Shown here in pieces: positions 18,323 to 27,485 of a DNA stretch of 64,000 nt (position 1 is its first letter; each line of letters starts with the position of its first letter). Location: contig NZ_QPLJ01000011.1 of NCBI RefSeq assembly GCF_003340555.1, forward strand, positions 62,001-126,000. The letters are read 5' to 3'. The stretch is from Jannaschia formosa (lineage in GTDB: Bacteria > Pseudomonadota > Alphaproteobacteria > Rhodobacterales > Rhodobacteraceae). A program made the translations under genes and the position numbers. Under the pieces are notes generated by a model, which worked only from the letters and a program-made list of their open reading frames with translations, had not been told where the DNA came from and made no database searches.

Positions 18323-18952
18323 ATGCCGGACTTCCTCCTCGCGCTCTGGCCGCTTTCGACGCTGCAGGTCGCGGCCTTCCTGCCGGCCGCGCTGCTGGTC
18401 GGGTTGACGCCGGGACCCAACAACTTCCTGGCGCTCGCCACGGCGGGACGTGCGGGGCCTGCGGCGGCGTTGCGCGGGCTGATCGGGCGCTGCGCGGCCT
18501 TCGCGGTGCTGACGGTGCTGGTGGCGCTGGGGCTCGACCGGCTGCTGGCCGGGTCGCAGCTGGCCTTCTCGGTGCTGAAATGGGGCGGGGTAGCCTATCT
18601 GTGCTATCTCGCCTGGCGGACCTGGACGGCGCCGGTGGAGGGCGAGCCGGAACGGGCCTCCGGCGGCTGGCGGGAGTTCCTGACCTGCATGGCCAATCCG
18701 AAGGCCTATCTGCTGATGACGGCCTTCCTGCCGCAGTTCCTCGGCCCCGGGTCGCCGCTGGCGCAGCTTCTGGCGCTGGGCGCGCTCTATATCGTGATGG
18801 AAGCGATCGCGGCGCTGGCCTGGATCGGCGCGGGCACGCTGCTGCGGCGCGGGGCGCTGACGGCGCGCGGCAAGCGGTGGCTCAACCGGGTGTTCGGCGG
18901 GCTCATGGGGCTCGCCGCGCTGCTGCTTGCGCGGGCCGCGCGCCCGGGTTGA
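18323..18952 (+). CDS. LysE/RhtB family amino-acid exporter
   Basis: A 209-residue inner-membrane protein with about six helices. It begins with the family-typical N-terminus: a hydrophobic helix followed by LTPGPNNFLALATAGRAG (the PGP motif). FLTCMANPKAYLLMTAFLPQF carries the NPK motif of the family's centre. Such proteins export amino acids or their analogues. The ATG at 18323 was chosen because the helix starts directly after it; the longer frame lacks coding character. Substrate unknown. Confidence 0.92.
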   Translation: MPDFLLALWPLSTLQVAAFLPAALLVGLTPGPNNFLALATAGRAGPAAALRGLIGRCAAFAVLTVLVALGLDRLLAGSQLAFSVLKWGGVAYLCYLAWRTWTAPVEGEPERASGGWREFLTCMANPKAYLLMTAFLPQFLGPGSPLAQLLALGALYIVMEAIAALAWIGAGTLLRRGALTARGKRWLNRVFGGLMGLAALLLARAARPG

Positions 18953-18974
18953 CGCGCGGCCCGCGACTGGCCGA

Positions 18975-19499
18975 TCAGTTCTCTGCGGCGGCCGGAACGG
19001 CGTCGAGCACGGCGCAGGCGATGCGCGAGCCCGAGTCGCCGCTCGGCTGGCTGATGTAGTCGTCGGGCCCGGAATGGACGATCAGCGCCGAGAGGTCGTC
19101 GTCCCGCAGCATGTCCATGGTCAGGTTCGCGTTGGCGAAGGCTTCCATCGACAGCTCTCCGTCCTCGCCGACCAGCGCGTTGGGCAGGTCGCCGGGATGC
19201 GGGCCGCCCTCGACGAGACCATGGTTCGCGTCGCCCGCGATATGGCCGCCGGCGGAGGAGAAGTCGCCCTCGCAGACGCCGGTCTCATGCAGATGGACAC
19301 CGTGGGCGCCAGGGGTGACGTCGACGCCCTGGACAGCGACGCGGATCACGCCGCTGGCCGTCTCGATCACCGCGACGGAGCCGATCTGCGACCCGTCGGC
19401 GGAAACGAGGTTCCCGGCGAGGGAGGAGGTAACATGGTTGTTGGCCAGCGCGCTGACGGGCAGGACCAGGGCGAGGGAAAGGGCGGGAAGGATACGCAT
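18975..19499 (-). CDS. sodC: Periplasmic Cu/Zn superoxide dismutase
   Basis: Dismutates superoxide in the periplasm. The 174-residue precursor has a signal peptide (MRILPALSLALVLPVSALA). Copper ligands are visible in GVHLHETG and in IVHSGPDDY. Zinc ligands are in AGGHIAGDANHG and the PHPGDLPN segment. The two disulfide cysteines (VCEGDF and IACAVL) and the arginine in GSRIACAVL are present. It is a monocistronic gene convergent with the exporter gene. Confidence 0.95.
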   Translation of the reverse strand: MRILPALSLALVLPVSALANNHVTSSLAGNLVSADGSQIGSVAVIETASGVIRVAVQGVDVTPGAHGVHLHETGVCEGDFSSAGGHIAGDANHGLVEGGPHPGDLPNALVGEDGELSMEAFANANLTMDMLRDDDLSALIVHSGPDDYISQPSGDSGSRIACAVLDAVPAAAEN

Positions 19500-19575
19500 G
19501 GGTAAAGCCTCTCGATTCGGTTGGGGATCGAAAGACTATCGCGCGCGGGGGTGGATCGGTTCCGACCAAGCGGGC

Positions 19576-20532
19576 TCAGGCCAGCGGGTGGAAGCAGGCG
19601 GCCGCGCTGCCGCCCGCGCCTTCGGTCAGGCCCGGGATCTCGGCGCGGCAGCGTTCGCTGGCGCGGGGGCAGCGGGCGGCGAAGGCGCAGCCGGGCGGTG
19701 GGTTCAGCGGGTCCGGCAACTCCGTCTCCCGGCCCTCGGGCGCCTTCAGCGCCCGGCCCACCACGGGCGCGCTGTCGGCCAGCAGCTTCGTGTAGGGATG
19801 GCGGGGCGCACGGAACACCTCCTCCGCCGGGCCAAGCTCCACCATCGAGCCGAAATAGAGCACCGCGATCCGGTCACTGACTGCCTCGACCACGGCGAGG
19901 TCGTGGCTGATGAACAGGTAGGTCAGGTCGAACTCGGCCTTGAGGTCCGCCAGCAGGTTCAGCACCTGCGCCTGCACCGAGACGTCGAGCGCCGAGACCG
20001 GCTCGTCCAGGATCAGGATGCGCGCGTTCGCGGCCAAGGCCCGGGCGATGCCGATGCGCTGCGCCTGCCCGCCCGAGAACTCGTGCGGATAGCGGTCGAG
20101 GAACTCTTCCCGCAGGTTCACCGAGGCAAAGATCTCGGAGATGCGTTCGGCGCGTTGCGCGCGGCCCAGCCCGTGCAGGCGCTTGAGCGGCGCCTCCATG
20201 ATCTGGCGGATCGTCTTGCGCGGGTTCAGCGACGAGATCGGGTCCTGAAAAACGTACTGGATGCGCTTGCCGAAGACGGCAGGATCCGCGTTGTCGAGCG
20301 CGGCGCCCTCGATCTCGATGGTTCCGGTCGTGGGCTCCAGCAGGCCGACAAGCATCCGGGCGAGGGTGGACTTGCCGCAACCCGACTCGCCCACGATGCC
20401 CAGCGTCTCGTTCCGCTCGACCGTCAGCGTGATCGGGTGGACTGCCTTGACCGAGGCAGTCGACCGGCCGAACAGGGTGCGGCCAACGGGGAAGGTCTTC
20501 GACAGGTCGGTGAGCGTCAGTGCGGCGGTCAT
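19576..20532 (-). CDS. Peptide-type ABC transporter ATP-binding protein (DppF/OppF-like)
   Basis: Second ATPase of a dipeptide/oligopeptide-type importer; 318 residues. Walker A is GESGCGKST, signature SGGQAQR, Walker B ILILDEPVSALD, and the switch histidine is in FISHDL. The C-terminal oligopeptide-type cysteine region (CAFAARCPRASERC) is present. The start at ATG 20532 overlaps the stop of the fused permease-ATPase gene by 4 bases. Last gene of the operon. Confidence 0.95.
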   Translation of the reverse strand: MTAALTLTDLSKTFPVGRTLFGRSTASVKAVHPITLTVERNETLGIVGESGCGKSTLARMLVGLLEPTTGTIEIEGAALDNADPAVFGKRIQYVFQDPISSLNPRKTIRQIMEAPLKRLHGLGRAQRAERISEIFASVNLREEFLDRYPHEFSGGQAQRIGIARALAANARILILDEPVSALDVSVQAQVLNLLADLKAEFDLTYLFISHDLAVVEAVSDRIAVLYFGSMVELGPAEEVFRAPRHPYTKLLADSAPVVGRALKAPEGRETELPDPLNPPPGCAFAARCPRASERCRAEIPGLTEGAGGSAAACFHPLA

Positions 20533-22412
20533 TCGGCGGCCTCCCGCAGCGGGGTGACGGGGTGCAGGCAGCGGACGGCGCGGGCGCCGTGGCGCGCGAG
20601 GTCGATCTCGCCCGCGCGGCAGTCGGGCTGCGTGCGGTCGCAGCGGTCGGCGAAGGCGCAACCGACCGGCAGCCGGTCGACCACCGGCGGCAGGCCCGGG
20701 ATCGCCTCCAGCCGCCGCTTGCCCGCCCCGAGCTCGGGCACGCAGGCCATGAGGCGCGCGGTATAGGGATGGGTCGGCGTGTCGAGGATCGCCGCCGTCG
20801 GCCCCTCTTCGACGATCCGGCCGGCATACATCACCGCCACCCGGTCACAGAGTTGCGCGACCACGCCGAAGTCGTGGGTGATGAAGACGATGGCTAGTCC
20901 GCGCGACCGCCGCAGGTCGTCGAGCAGCGCCAGGATCTGCGCCTGCACCGTCACGTCGAGCGCGGTCGTCGGCTCGTCCGCGATGATGATGTCGGGGTCG
21001 TTCGCCAAGGCCATGGCGATGCCGACGCGCTGGCGCATGCCGCCAGACATCTCGTGCGGGTAATCGTCGATGCGCCTTGCGGCGTTGGGGATGCGGACGG
21101 CGTCCAGCAGGTCGATGGCCTTGGCGCGGCCTTCCTTCGCGCCGATGGGACGGTGGACGCGGATCGCCTCGATCAGCTGGTCGCCCACTCGCGTCAGCGG
21201 GTGGAGCGTCGCAAGCGGGTCCTGGAAGATATAGGCGACGTTGCGCCCCCGCATCTCGCGCAGGCGGGCATAGGGGGCGCCGATCAGGTCCTCGCCGTCG
21301 TAGCGCACCGCGCCGCCGGTGATCACGCCGGGCGGCGAGGCGACGAGCCCCATGACCGACAGCGCGGTGACGGACTTGCCCGAGCCGGATTCACCGATGA
21401 TGCCGAGGCATTCGCCGGGCTTCACGTTCAGCGTCACGCCGCCCACGGCCCGGTAGCTGCGGCCCTTGACGTGGAACTCGGTCCGCAGGTCCTGCACCTC
21501 CAGCAGGCCCGCGCCGGTCGCCGCGGGAACGGGGCCGTCGCGCTTGACCGTGGTCGCGGCCCTCGGGCGGGACAGGGCGCCGGACTTGAGGCGCGGGTCC
21601 AGAGCGTCGCGCACCCCGTCGCCCAGCAGGTTGATCGCCATGACGATGACAAGGATCATCACCCCCGGCACGACCGAGGTATGCGGGTTGGTGATGAGCG
21701 CCGAGCGCGCCTCGCCCAGCATCGAGCCGAGATCGGCCTGCGGCGGCTGGCTGCCGAGGCCGAGGAAGGACAGGCCCGCCGTCTCCAGGATCATCCAGCC
21801 GATGGTCGTGGACATGGCGATGACGATGACCGGGACGACGTTGGGCAGGATCTCGGTGGTGATGATCCGCAGGTCCGACAGGCCCGAGAGCCGGGCGGCG
21901 TCCACGAACTCCTTGTGGGCGATGCCGACGGTGATGCCGCGGATGTTGCGCGCGAAGAAGGGGACGTTGACTGCGGCCACCGCGATCAGCGCGTTCATCA
22001 GCCCGGGGCCCAGCGCCGCGACGATGGCGAGCGCCAGCAGGATGTAGGGAAAGGCCATCAGCATGTCGACGCCGCGCATGATGACGTTGTCGATGCGGCC
22101 CCCGAAATAGCCCGCCACGATGCCGATGGCCGCGCCGATCGTCGCGGCGGTGATGGCGGCGGCGAAGCCCACGGCGAGGCTGAGCCGCGTGCCCCAGAGG
22201 AGCCGGCTGAGCAGATCGCGGCCCAGGTGGTCGGTGCCGAGCAGCGCGCCCTCCGAGAAGGTCGGCTTGAAGCGGTTCGCGGTGTCGGTGACGTCCGGAT
22301 CGGCCAGCGGCAGCAGCGGCGTGACCAGCGCCAGCAGGACAACCGCCGCCATCACGATCCCGCCCGCCAGCGCCAGCCGGTTGCGGGCGAGAAGCCTGAG
22401 GAACGCCATCAT
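20529..22412 (-). CDS. Fused ABC permease (DppC-like) and ATPase (DppD-like)
   Basis: One 627-residue protein joins two usually separate subunits. Residues 1 to about 275 are a DppC-type permease with the N-terminal helix [36 protein letters not shown] and the EAA-type loop ([17 protein letters not shown]). After a linker, residues about 297-627 form an ABC ATPase with Walker A GESGSGKS, signature SGGMRQR, Walker [13 protein letters not shown] and the cysteine-rich C-terminus [14 protein letters not shown]. The frame is open throughout, so this is a genuine fusion. It overlaps both neighbours by 4 bases. Similar fusions are known in this transporter class. Confidence 0.93.
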   Translation of the reverse strand: MMAFLRLLARNRLALAGGIVMAAVVLLALVTPLLPLADPDVTDTANRFKPTFSEGALLGTDHLGRDLLSRLLWGTRLSLAVGFAAAITAATIGAAIGIVAGYFGGRIDNVIMRGVDMLMAFPYILLALAIVAALGPGLMNALIAVAAVNVPFFARNIRGITVGIAHKEFVDAARLSGLSDLRIITTEILPNVVPVIVIAMSTTIGWMILETAGLSFLGLGSQPPQADLGSMLGEARSALITNPHTSVVPGVMILVIVMAINLLGDGVRDALDPRLKSGALSRPRAATTVKRDGPVPAATGAGLLEVQDLRTEFHVKGRSYRAVGGVTLNVKPGECLGIIGESGSGKSVTALSVMGLVASPPGVITGGAVRYDGEDLIGAPYARLREMRGRNVAYIFQDPLATLHPLTRVGDQLIEAIRVHRPIGAKEGRAKAIDLLDAVRIPNAARRIDDYPHEMSGGMRQRVGIAMALANDPDIIIADEPTTALDVTVQAQILALLDDLRRSRGLAIVFITHDFGVVAQLCDRVAVMYAGRIVEEGPTAAILDTPTHPYTARLMACVPELGAGKRRLEAIPGLPPVVDRLPVGCAFADRCDRTQPDCRAGEIDLARHGARAVRCLHPVTPLREAAE

Positions 22413-23356
22413 GTCTTGATCCTCGGGTCGAGCAGGCCTTGGGCAACGTCGACGGCGATGTTGAACAGCACGTAGCAGGCGGCGACGAAGACCACGCCGC
22501 CCTGAACCAAAAGGATGTCGCGCCTGAGGATCGCGTCGACCAGCATCCGGCCGACGCCGGGCCACTGGAACACGATCTCGATATAGACCGCGCCCGACAG
22601 CACGAAGCCCGCCTGGATGCCGAGCACCGGGATGATCGACACCATGGCTGCCTTCAGCGCGTGGCGCCAGATCACACCCCGTTCGGGCACGCCCTTGGCA
22701 CGGGCGGTTCGGATGAAGTCCTGACGCAGCACCTCCAGCATGGCGGAGCGGGCGAGCCGCGCGATGACGCCGGTGGCGACCACGGCGAGCGCGAGCGCGG
22801 GGAGCGTCAGGTGGCTGATGAGCGCGGAGAGGTCGCGGTCGCCGTAGATCGGCCACATGCCCGAGACCGGGAAGAGCCGCAGGTTCACCGCAAAGACCAG
22901 GATCATCATCATCCCGAGGAAGAAGGACGGGATCGAGATGCCCAGCAGCACGACGAAGGTGATGAGCTTGTCCGCCGCCCCGTACTGGTTCGATGCCGAG
23001 GCGACCCCCGCCGCCACGCCCAGAACGGCACATAGCACGAAGGCCGTCCCGGCCAGGACCAGCGTGGCGTTGAACCGCTCCAGCACCTCGTCGAGGACGG
23101 GCCTGTTGAGCGCGAAGGAGGTGCCGAAATCCCCGGTCAGCATGTTGCCGAGCCAGACGAAATACTGCTGCCAGAGGGGCCGGTCGAGCCCGAGATCGGC
23201 GTTCAGCTTGGCCACGTTCTCGGGCGTGGCATAGCTTCCGAGGATCGCCGTCGCCGGATCGCCGGGGATCAGCGCCATGATCAGGAAGACGATCACCGTG
23301 ATCCCCAGCAGCACCGGGACCGCCGAGACCAGCCGTTTCAGGATGTAGCCGCCCAT
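22409..23356 (-). CDS. Peptide-type ABC transporter permease (DppB-like)
   Basis: First permease of the importer; 315 residues and six predicted helices. The N-terminal MGGYILKRLVSAVPVLLGITVIVFLIM and the large periplasmic loop (GDPATAILGSYATPENVAKL..LGLDRPLWQQYF) are characteristic of DppB/OppB. The EAA loop (DFIRTARAKGVPERGVIWRHAL) is present near the C-terminal third. It pairs with the fused permease-ATPase. Confidence 0.95.
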   Translation of the reverse strand: MGGYILKRLVSAVPVLLGITVIVFLIMALIPGDPATAILGSYATPENVAKLNADLGLDRPLWQQYFVWLGNMLTGDFGTSFALNRPVLDEVLERFNATLVLAGTAFVLCAVLGVAAGVASASNQYGAADKLITFVVLLGISIPSFFLGMMMILVFAVNLRLFPVSGMWPIYGDRDLSALISHLTLPALALAVVATGVIARLARSAMLEVLRQDFIRTARAKGVPERGVIWRHALKAAMVSIIPVLGIQAGFVLSGAVYIEIVFQWPGVGRMLVDAILRRDILLVQGGVVFVAACYVLFNIAVDVAQGLLDPRIKT

Positions 23357-23455
23357 CTCGCGTCACTCCCCCTTTCCGGTCGTCGGGGAGCCGCGCTCCC
23401 CCTTCTTCCCTCCGGACATGCCCGGGGGGCGCCACATGCGCGGGGACAAAGCTGC

Positions 23456-23489
23456 CCGGTCGGTCGGGCCGCGCCAACGGTCCGACCGG
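23456..23489 (-). promoter_or_regulatory. Stem-loop between substrate-binding and permease genes
   Basis: A perfect 8-bp inverted repeat (CCGGTCGG...CCGACCGG, 18-base loop) lies just after the substrate-binding protein gene and 100 bp before the permease start. In ABC importer operons, hairpins here often act as partial terminators or RNA stabilisers so that more binding protein than permease is made. That role is inferred from position. Confidence 0.5.
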
Positions 23490-23505
23490 CGATGTCGTCA
23501 TGACG

Positions 23506-25083
23506 TCAGTTCTTCACCACGTCGTCGAGCAGCAGGAAGAACGACGGCTGGAGCGAGAAGTTCTCGACCCGGTCCGAAGTCACCGCGTTCTGCTTCCAGT
23601 TGGCGACGAAGACCCAGGGCGCGTCCTCCTGCACGATGGCCTGCATCTCCTTGTAGAGGCGGGCGCGCTCCTCCTGGTCGGTGGCGACGCGGGCCTGCTC
23701 AAGCAGCGCGTCCACCTCCGGGTTGGAGTAGTAGCCGGAGTTGAATCCGCCCTGGTCGGGCCAGGCGGCCGTGCGCAGCGCGAGGAAGGGCAGCGTGTCG
23801 GGATCGTTGGTCATCCACGCCATCTGCGCCATGTCCGCCTTCCCCTCGAGCCCTGGGTTCACATTGCCCAGGAAGGTGTTCCACTCGTAGGTCTCGATGG
23901 TGACGTCGAAGCCCACCTCCTCCAGGTCGGCCTGCATGGCGGTGCCCATGGCGATGGGGTCCAGCATGCCCGATCCGCCCTCGGTCACGTAGAAGGTGAT
24001 CTCGGCGCCTTCGGCCCCGGCCTCGGCGAGCAGCTCGCGCGCCTTCTCGGGATCGTGGGGGTAGGGCTCCAGCTCCTCGTTATAGGCCCAGGCGAAGGCC
24101 GGCGGCGTCGGCCCGGCAGCGACCTCGGCGGTGCCTTCCAGCACGTCGTTGACGATGGCCTCCTTGTCGATGGCATAGTTCGCGGCCTGGCGGACGCGGA
24201 CGTCCGAGAAGGGACCTTCCTTGGCGTTCAGGATCAGGAACCAGACATGCGGGCCGGCCTGTTCGTGGATTGTGTAGGGGTCGGCCTGAAACTCGCTCAG
24301 CGCTACCGGCGGGACCTCGACCATCAGGTCGATGCCGCCCGCCAGCATTTCGGCGGTGCGGGTGTTGGCGTCGGTGATCGGGCGGAAGACCACCGCCTCC
24401 AACTCGGGCGCGCCATCCCAGTAGTCCGGGTTGGCCTCGACCACGACCGCCTCGTTCGAGCGCCACTCGACGAAGCTGAAGGGCCCGGTCCCCGAGGGGT
24501 TGCGCCCGAACTCGGCGCCGTGCTCCGCAACCGCGGCAGGGGAGACGATCAGGCCGGTCGGGTAGGCGAGGTTCGACAGGAAGGGCGCGTAGGGCTCGTT
24601 CAACGTGAACTTCACCGTCAGCGGGTCGACCACCTCGACCTCCTCGACGGCCGAGAAGAAGAAGGCCAGCGGGAAGGGGCCGGTGTCGTGATAGGGATGG
24701 GACTCGTCGAGCATCCGGTCGAAGTTGAACTTCACCGCCTCGGCGTCGAAGGCGCTGCCGTCGTGGAAGGTGACACCCTCGCGCAGGGTGAAGGTGTATT
24801 CGGCCCCGTCCTCCGAGATCTCCCAGCCGGTGGCCAGCGCCGGCTCGACCTCCAGCGTGCCGTCCTTGTAGCGCACGAGCCCGTCATAGACGTTCATCAG
24901 GATGCGGAAGTCGTTGACCGCCGTCACCGCCGCCGGGTCCAGCGCCTTCGGCTCGGCGATCTGGCCCACGATCAGGACGCCCGGAGGGGTCTGCGCCATC
25001 GCGCCCGAACCGCCGCCGACCGCCAGCGCAAGCGCCGTCCCGGCGGCCAGAAGGCCCCGGCGGGTGAATGAATACAGCGACAT
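23506..25083 (-). CDS. Peptide-type ABC transporter substrate-binding protein
   Basis: Family 5 (DppA/OppA-like) periplasmic binding protein of 525 residues. The N-terminus MSLYSFTRRGLLAAGTALAL has a twin-arginine motif, suggesting Tat export, with cleavage after AMA. SBP family 5 landmarks follow: PALATGWEISEDGAEYTFTLREGVTFHDGS, NPSGTGPFSF and the VRQAANYAIDKEAIVND region. First gene of the four-gene importer operon. Its start is 32 bp downstream of a perfect palindrome shared with the gntR gene, so uptake is likely controlled by that regulator. Ligand not predictable. Confidence 0.95.
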   Translation of the reverse strand: MSLYSFTRRGLLAAGTALALAVGGGSGAMAQTPPGVLIVGQIAEPKALDPAAVTAVNDFRILMNVYDGLVRYKDGTLEVEPALATGWEISEDGAEYTFTLREGVTFHDGSAFDAEAVKFNFDRMLDESHPYHDTGPFPLAFFFSAVEEVEVVDPLTVKFTLNEPYAPFLSNLAYPTGLIVSPAAVAEHGAEFGRNPSGTGPFSFVEWRSNEAVVVEANPDYWDGAPELEAVVFRPITDANTRTAEMLAGGIDLMVEVPPVALSEFQADPYTIHEQAGPHVWFLILNAKEGPFSDVRVRQAANYAIDKEAIVNDVLEGTAEVAAGPTPPAFAWAYNEELEPYPHDPEKARELLAEAGAEGAEITFYVTEGGSGMLDPIAMGTAMQADLEEVGFDVTIETYEWNTFLGNVNPGLEGKADMAQMAWMTNDPDTLPFLALRTAAWPDQGGFNSGYYSNPEVDALLEQARVATDQEERARLYKEMQAIVQEDAPWVFVANWKQNAVTSDRVENFSLQPSFFLLLDDVVKN

Positions 25084-25114
25084 GGCTTTACCTCCGCGTT
25101 GTTGTTTGACAGTT

Positions 25115-25130
25115 ATTTATCATGATAAAT
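25115..25130. promoter_or_regulatory. GntR operator, perfect palindrome (site 1)
   Basis: ATTTATCATGATAAAT is a perfect 16-bp palindrome in the 103-bp gap between the divergent substrate-binding protein and DUF1028 genes. The same core (TTTATCATGAT) recurs before the adjacent gntR gene. It is A/T-rich in G+C-rich surroundings and overlaps the promoter zone. Confidence 0.82.
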
Positions 25131-25142
25131 ACCATCACCGCA

Positions 25143-25158
25143 AATTCTCATGATAAAT
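25143..25158. promoter_or_regulatory. GntR operator, imperfect copy (site 2)
   Basis: AATTCTCATGATAAAT keeps the CATG centre and the right half-site of site 1; 4 of 6 left half-site bases match. Centre-to-centre distance to site 1 is 28 bp, a little under three helical turns, so cooperative binding by two dimers is possible. It lies 28 bp before the DUF1028 start. Confidence 0.65.
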
Positions 25159-25186
25159 TCAAGCGCGAACAGGGGGTGCCGACAAC

Positions 25187-25876
25187 ATGACGATCTCGAT
25201 CCTCGCGCATGATGAAAAGACGGGCGCTTTCGGAGGTGCCGCGACGACCGGCAGTCTCTGCGTCGGCGGCTGGGTGCTGCGCGGCGACGTCGACTCGGGG
25301 CTGAGCGCGTCGCAGGGGTCGCTGCCCTCGACGATGTGGGGCGTCGAGGTGCTGTCGCGCATGAAGGGCGGCGTGTCGGCCGAGGCGGCCGTGGCCGCGG
25401 TCACCGGGTCCGATCCGGGCCGCCACGAGCGGCAGTTGTCGGCGCTGGATCCGACGGGCGGCACGGCCGGCTTCACCGGGGCGGCGAGCCTGCCCGCCGC
25501 CGGGGCGCGGCCGGGGCCGGGGGTCGTCGTGGCCGGGAACATGCTGGCGTCCGAGGGAGTGCTCGACGCCTGCCTCGACGGGTTCCGCGCGGCGGAGGGG
25601 CCATTCGACCTGCGCCTGCTGGCCGCGCTCGACGCGGCGGAGCGGGCGGGCGGGGACAGCCGGGGCCTGCTGTCGGCGGCGCTTCTGGTCGTGCGTCGGG
25701 ACGCGGCGCCGCTGACCCTGCGGATCGACCATTCCGCCGCGCCGCTCACCGCGCTGCGCGACCTGCACGGCCGCGCCACCTCCGGCGCCTATGCCGACTG
25801 GGCCGCGCTGGTGCCTGTGCCGGACGATCCGCACCGGGCGGAGCCTTATGTCGCGAAGGCCGACCCGCGCGGCTGA
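25187..25876 (+). CDS. DUF1028 protein (Ntn-hydrolase-like)
   Basis: A 229-residue cytosolic protein. It has the DUF1028 start (MTISILAHDEKTGAFGGAATTGSLCVG), the SQGSLPS segment and a GNMLAS motif. DUF1028 proteins resemble Ntn hydrolases and are often encoded beside peptide-type ABC importers, as here. A role in hydrolysing the imported amide or peptide is inferred. It is transcribed divergently from the importer, sharing the palindrome-bearing gap, and so is probably under the same GntR repressor. Confidence 0.88.
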   Translation: MTISILAHDEKTGAFGGAATTGSLCVGGWVLRGDVDSGLSASQGSLPSTMWGVEVLSRMKGGVSAEAAVAAVTGSDPGRHERQLSALDPTGGTAGFTGAASLPAAGARPGPGVVVAGNMLASEGVLDACLDGFRAAEGPFDLRLLAALDAAERAGGDSRGLLSAALLVVRRDAAPLTLRIDHSAAPLTALRDLHGRATSGAYADWAALVPVPDDPHRAEPYVAKADPRG

Positions 25877-25886
25877 GGCCCGGGCC

Positions 25887-26669
25887 TCAGTCCTGCATGA
25901 ACCGCTTCATCACGACCGCCTCCTGATCCTCCATCAGCCGACGGGCCAGCGTCATGTGCTCGTGCATGATGGCGCGCGCGGCCTCGGCGTCGCCACGGCG
26001 CAGCGCGTCGATCAGCGCGATCTGGTGGCTGCGCCCCTGCCGCCAGAGCTCCAGGTTCGGCTCGGCATAGAGGCGCTGGTAGACCGTCAGGTCGGTCAGG
26101 ATTCCCGCCATGAAGTCGACGAAGAAGGCCAGCAGCGCGTTCGACCCGAAGCGCGCCAGCGTCGCGTGGAAGCGCAGCGAGGCGACGTGCTGGTCGCGCT
26201 CTTCGGTCGCGTCGGCGGCGGGCGCGGCATAGAGTTCGAGGATCGCCTCCAATGCCCCGAGCTGCTCCTCCGTCAGCCGCCCGGCGAGCGAGGCGGCCAG
26301 CTCCGGCTCCAGCGCGATGCGGAGCTGGTAGATGTCGTCGATGGAGACCTGCTTGAAGAAGAAGTAGTTGCCCAGAAGCGCCCGGGCGCGGTCGGCGCTG
26401 ACCTCGCCCACGAAGCTGCCGCCGCCGGGTCCGGTCTTGGTCGTGACCAGCCCCTGCGCCTGAAGGATGCGCATCGCCTCACGGATGGTGCCCTTGGCCA
26501 TGCCGAAGCGCGCGATCAGCTCCGCCTCGCCGGGCAGCCGGTCGCCCGGCTTCAGCCCCTTCTCGACCACCCAGTCCTTGATTGCCTCGGCCACGCGGAC
26601 GGGCCGCGACCGGCGCGGCGTGGCGGCGAACTCGCCGCGGGACGGAGGGGCCTCTGACGGATGCCGCAT
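25887..26669 (-). CDS. GntR/FadR family transcriptional regulator
   Basis: A 260-residue ligand-sensing repressor. The N-terminal winged helix (KPGDRLPGEAELIARFGMAK, GTIREAMRILQAQGLV, then GPGGGSFV) is followed by an all-helical FCD domain (RIALEPELAASLAG, LRFHATLARFGSNALL, HQIALIDALRRGDAEAAR AIMHEHM) whose Asp/His residues usually bind a metal and an organic acid. The ATG at 26669 is used; ribosome binding is weak. A near-perfect copy of the palindrome found before the ABC and DUF1028 genes sits 18 bp upstream of this start, indicating autoregulation. Confidence 0.93.
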   Translation of the reverse strand: MRHPSEAPPSRGEFAATPRRSRPVRVAEAIKDWVVEKGLKPGDRLPGEAELIARFGMAKGTIREAMRILQAQGLVTTKTGPGGGSFVGEVSADRARALLGNYFFFKQVSIDDIYQLRIALEPELAASLAGRLTEEQLGALEAILELYAAPAADATEERDQHVASLRFHATLARFGSNALLAFFVDFMAGILTDLTVYQRLYAEPNLELWRQGRSHQIALIDALRRGDAEAARAIMHEHMTLARRLMEDQEAVVMKRFMQD

Positions 26670-26686
26670 GGGGAGTGGTTGGAGCA

Positions 26687-26702
26687 ATTTATCATGATCG
26701 AT
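26687..26702. promoter_or_regulatory. GntR operator before its own gene (site 3)
   Basis: ATTTATCATGATCGAT shares 14 of 16 bases with the perfect palindrome at 25115-25130 and ends 18 bp upstream of the regulator's ATG, where a bound dimer would block transcription start. Confidence 0.78.
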
Positions 26703-26879
26703 TCAAGGGGCCGGGCGCGACCCCGCTCGCCTGCGCCGGGTCCGCGACGGCCGCGCAGCTCTGCGGCGCCCGCTTTTCCGGTGAGGTCTCTCGCCGCCTA
26801 GGAGCGGACCTGCCGCGCCTCCCGGACCCCTGTCCTGCAGGCCCGGGACGGAGCCCGCCTACGCCCCCCGTCCGCAGGC

Positions 26880-27485
26880 TCAGTGCTGCGCGGCCACGCG
26901 CGCGACGGCCGGGCGGGCCTCGATCCGCTCCCGGAATGCGTGCAGGCGCGGGTAATCCGCCAGCGGCACCCCGTCGCCGTCGAGCCAGCGCGTGATCACC
27001 CAGAGATAGGGATCGGCGACCGAGAAGCTGCCCGCCACCCAGTCGCCCTCCATCCGGTCCTCCAGCCACCGGGCGGAGGCGGCCATGGTCTCGGGCACCT
27101 TGGCGCGCATCGCCGCGTGCGCGGCCGGATCGTCCGCCCAGCGATGGCCGCGCATCTTGTGGGCGTGGTTCACATGGGCCGTCGAGGCGAGGTAGGTCAT
27201 CGTCTCGCGCATCCGGGCACGCGCCCAGGCGGTGTCGGGCATCAGGGGCGGCGCCTGCGTCTCGGCGATCCATTCGAGGATGGCGATGGTCTCGGTCAGC
27301 GTGCCCTCCGCGGTGACCAGGGTCGGCACGCGGCCCTTCGGGTTGATCGCCAGATAGGCGTCGGAGGTCTGCTCCGCTGCCGTGAAGTCGAGCCAGCGCA
27401 GCTCGTACTCGGCGCCCGCCTCCTCCAGTGCGGCATGGACGGCGAGGGCGATGGTGCCGGGTGCGAGGTGAAGCGTGAGGGTCAT
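26880..27485 (-). CDS. Glutathione S-transferase family protein
   Basis: A 201-residue cytosolic GST. The thioredoxin-like N-terminal domain (MTLTLHLAPGTIALAVHAALEE) contains the cis-proline segment GRVPTLVT and the glutathione-binding LTETIAILEWIA. The helical C-terminal domain includes GSFSVADPYLWVITRWL, the N-capping box region. The catalytic Ser/Cys/Tyr position near residue 9-11 reads APGTIAL. It overlaps the upstream oxidoreductase gene by 4 bases, suggesting joint detoxification of an electrophile or quinone. Confidence 0.9.
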   Translation of the reverse strand: MTLTLHLAPGTIALAVHAALEEAGAEYELRWLDFTAAEQTSDAYLAINPKGRVPTLVTAEGTLTETIAILEWIAETQAPPLMPDTAWARARMRETMTYLASTAHVNHAHKMRGHRWADDPAAHAAMRAKVPETMAASARWLEDRMEGDWVAGSFSVADPYLWVITRWLDGDGVPLADYPRLHAFRERIEARPAVARVAAQH

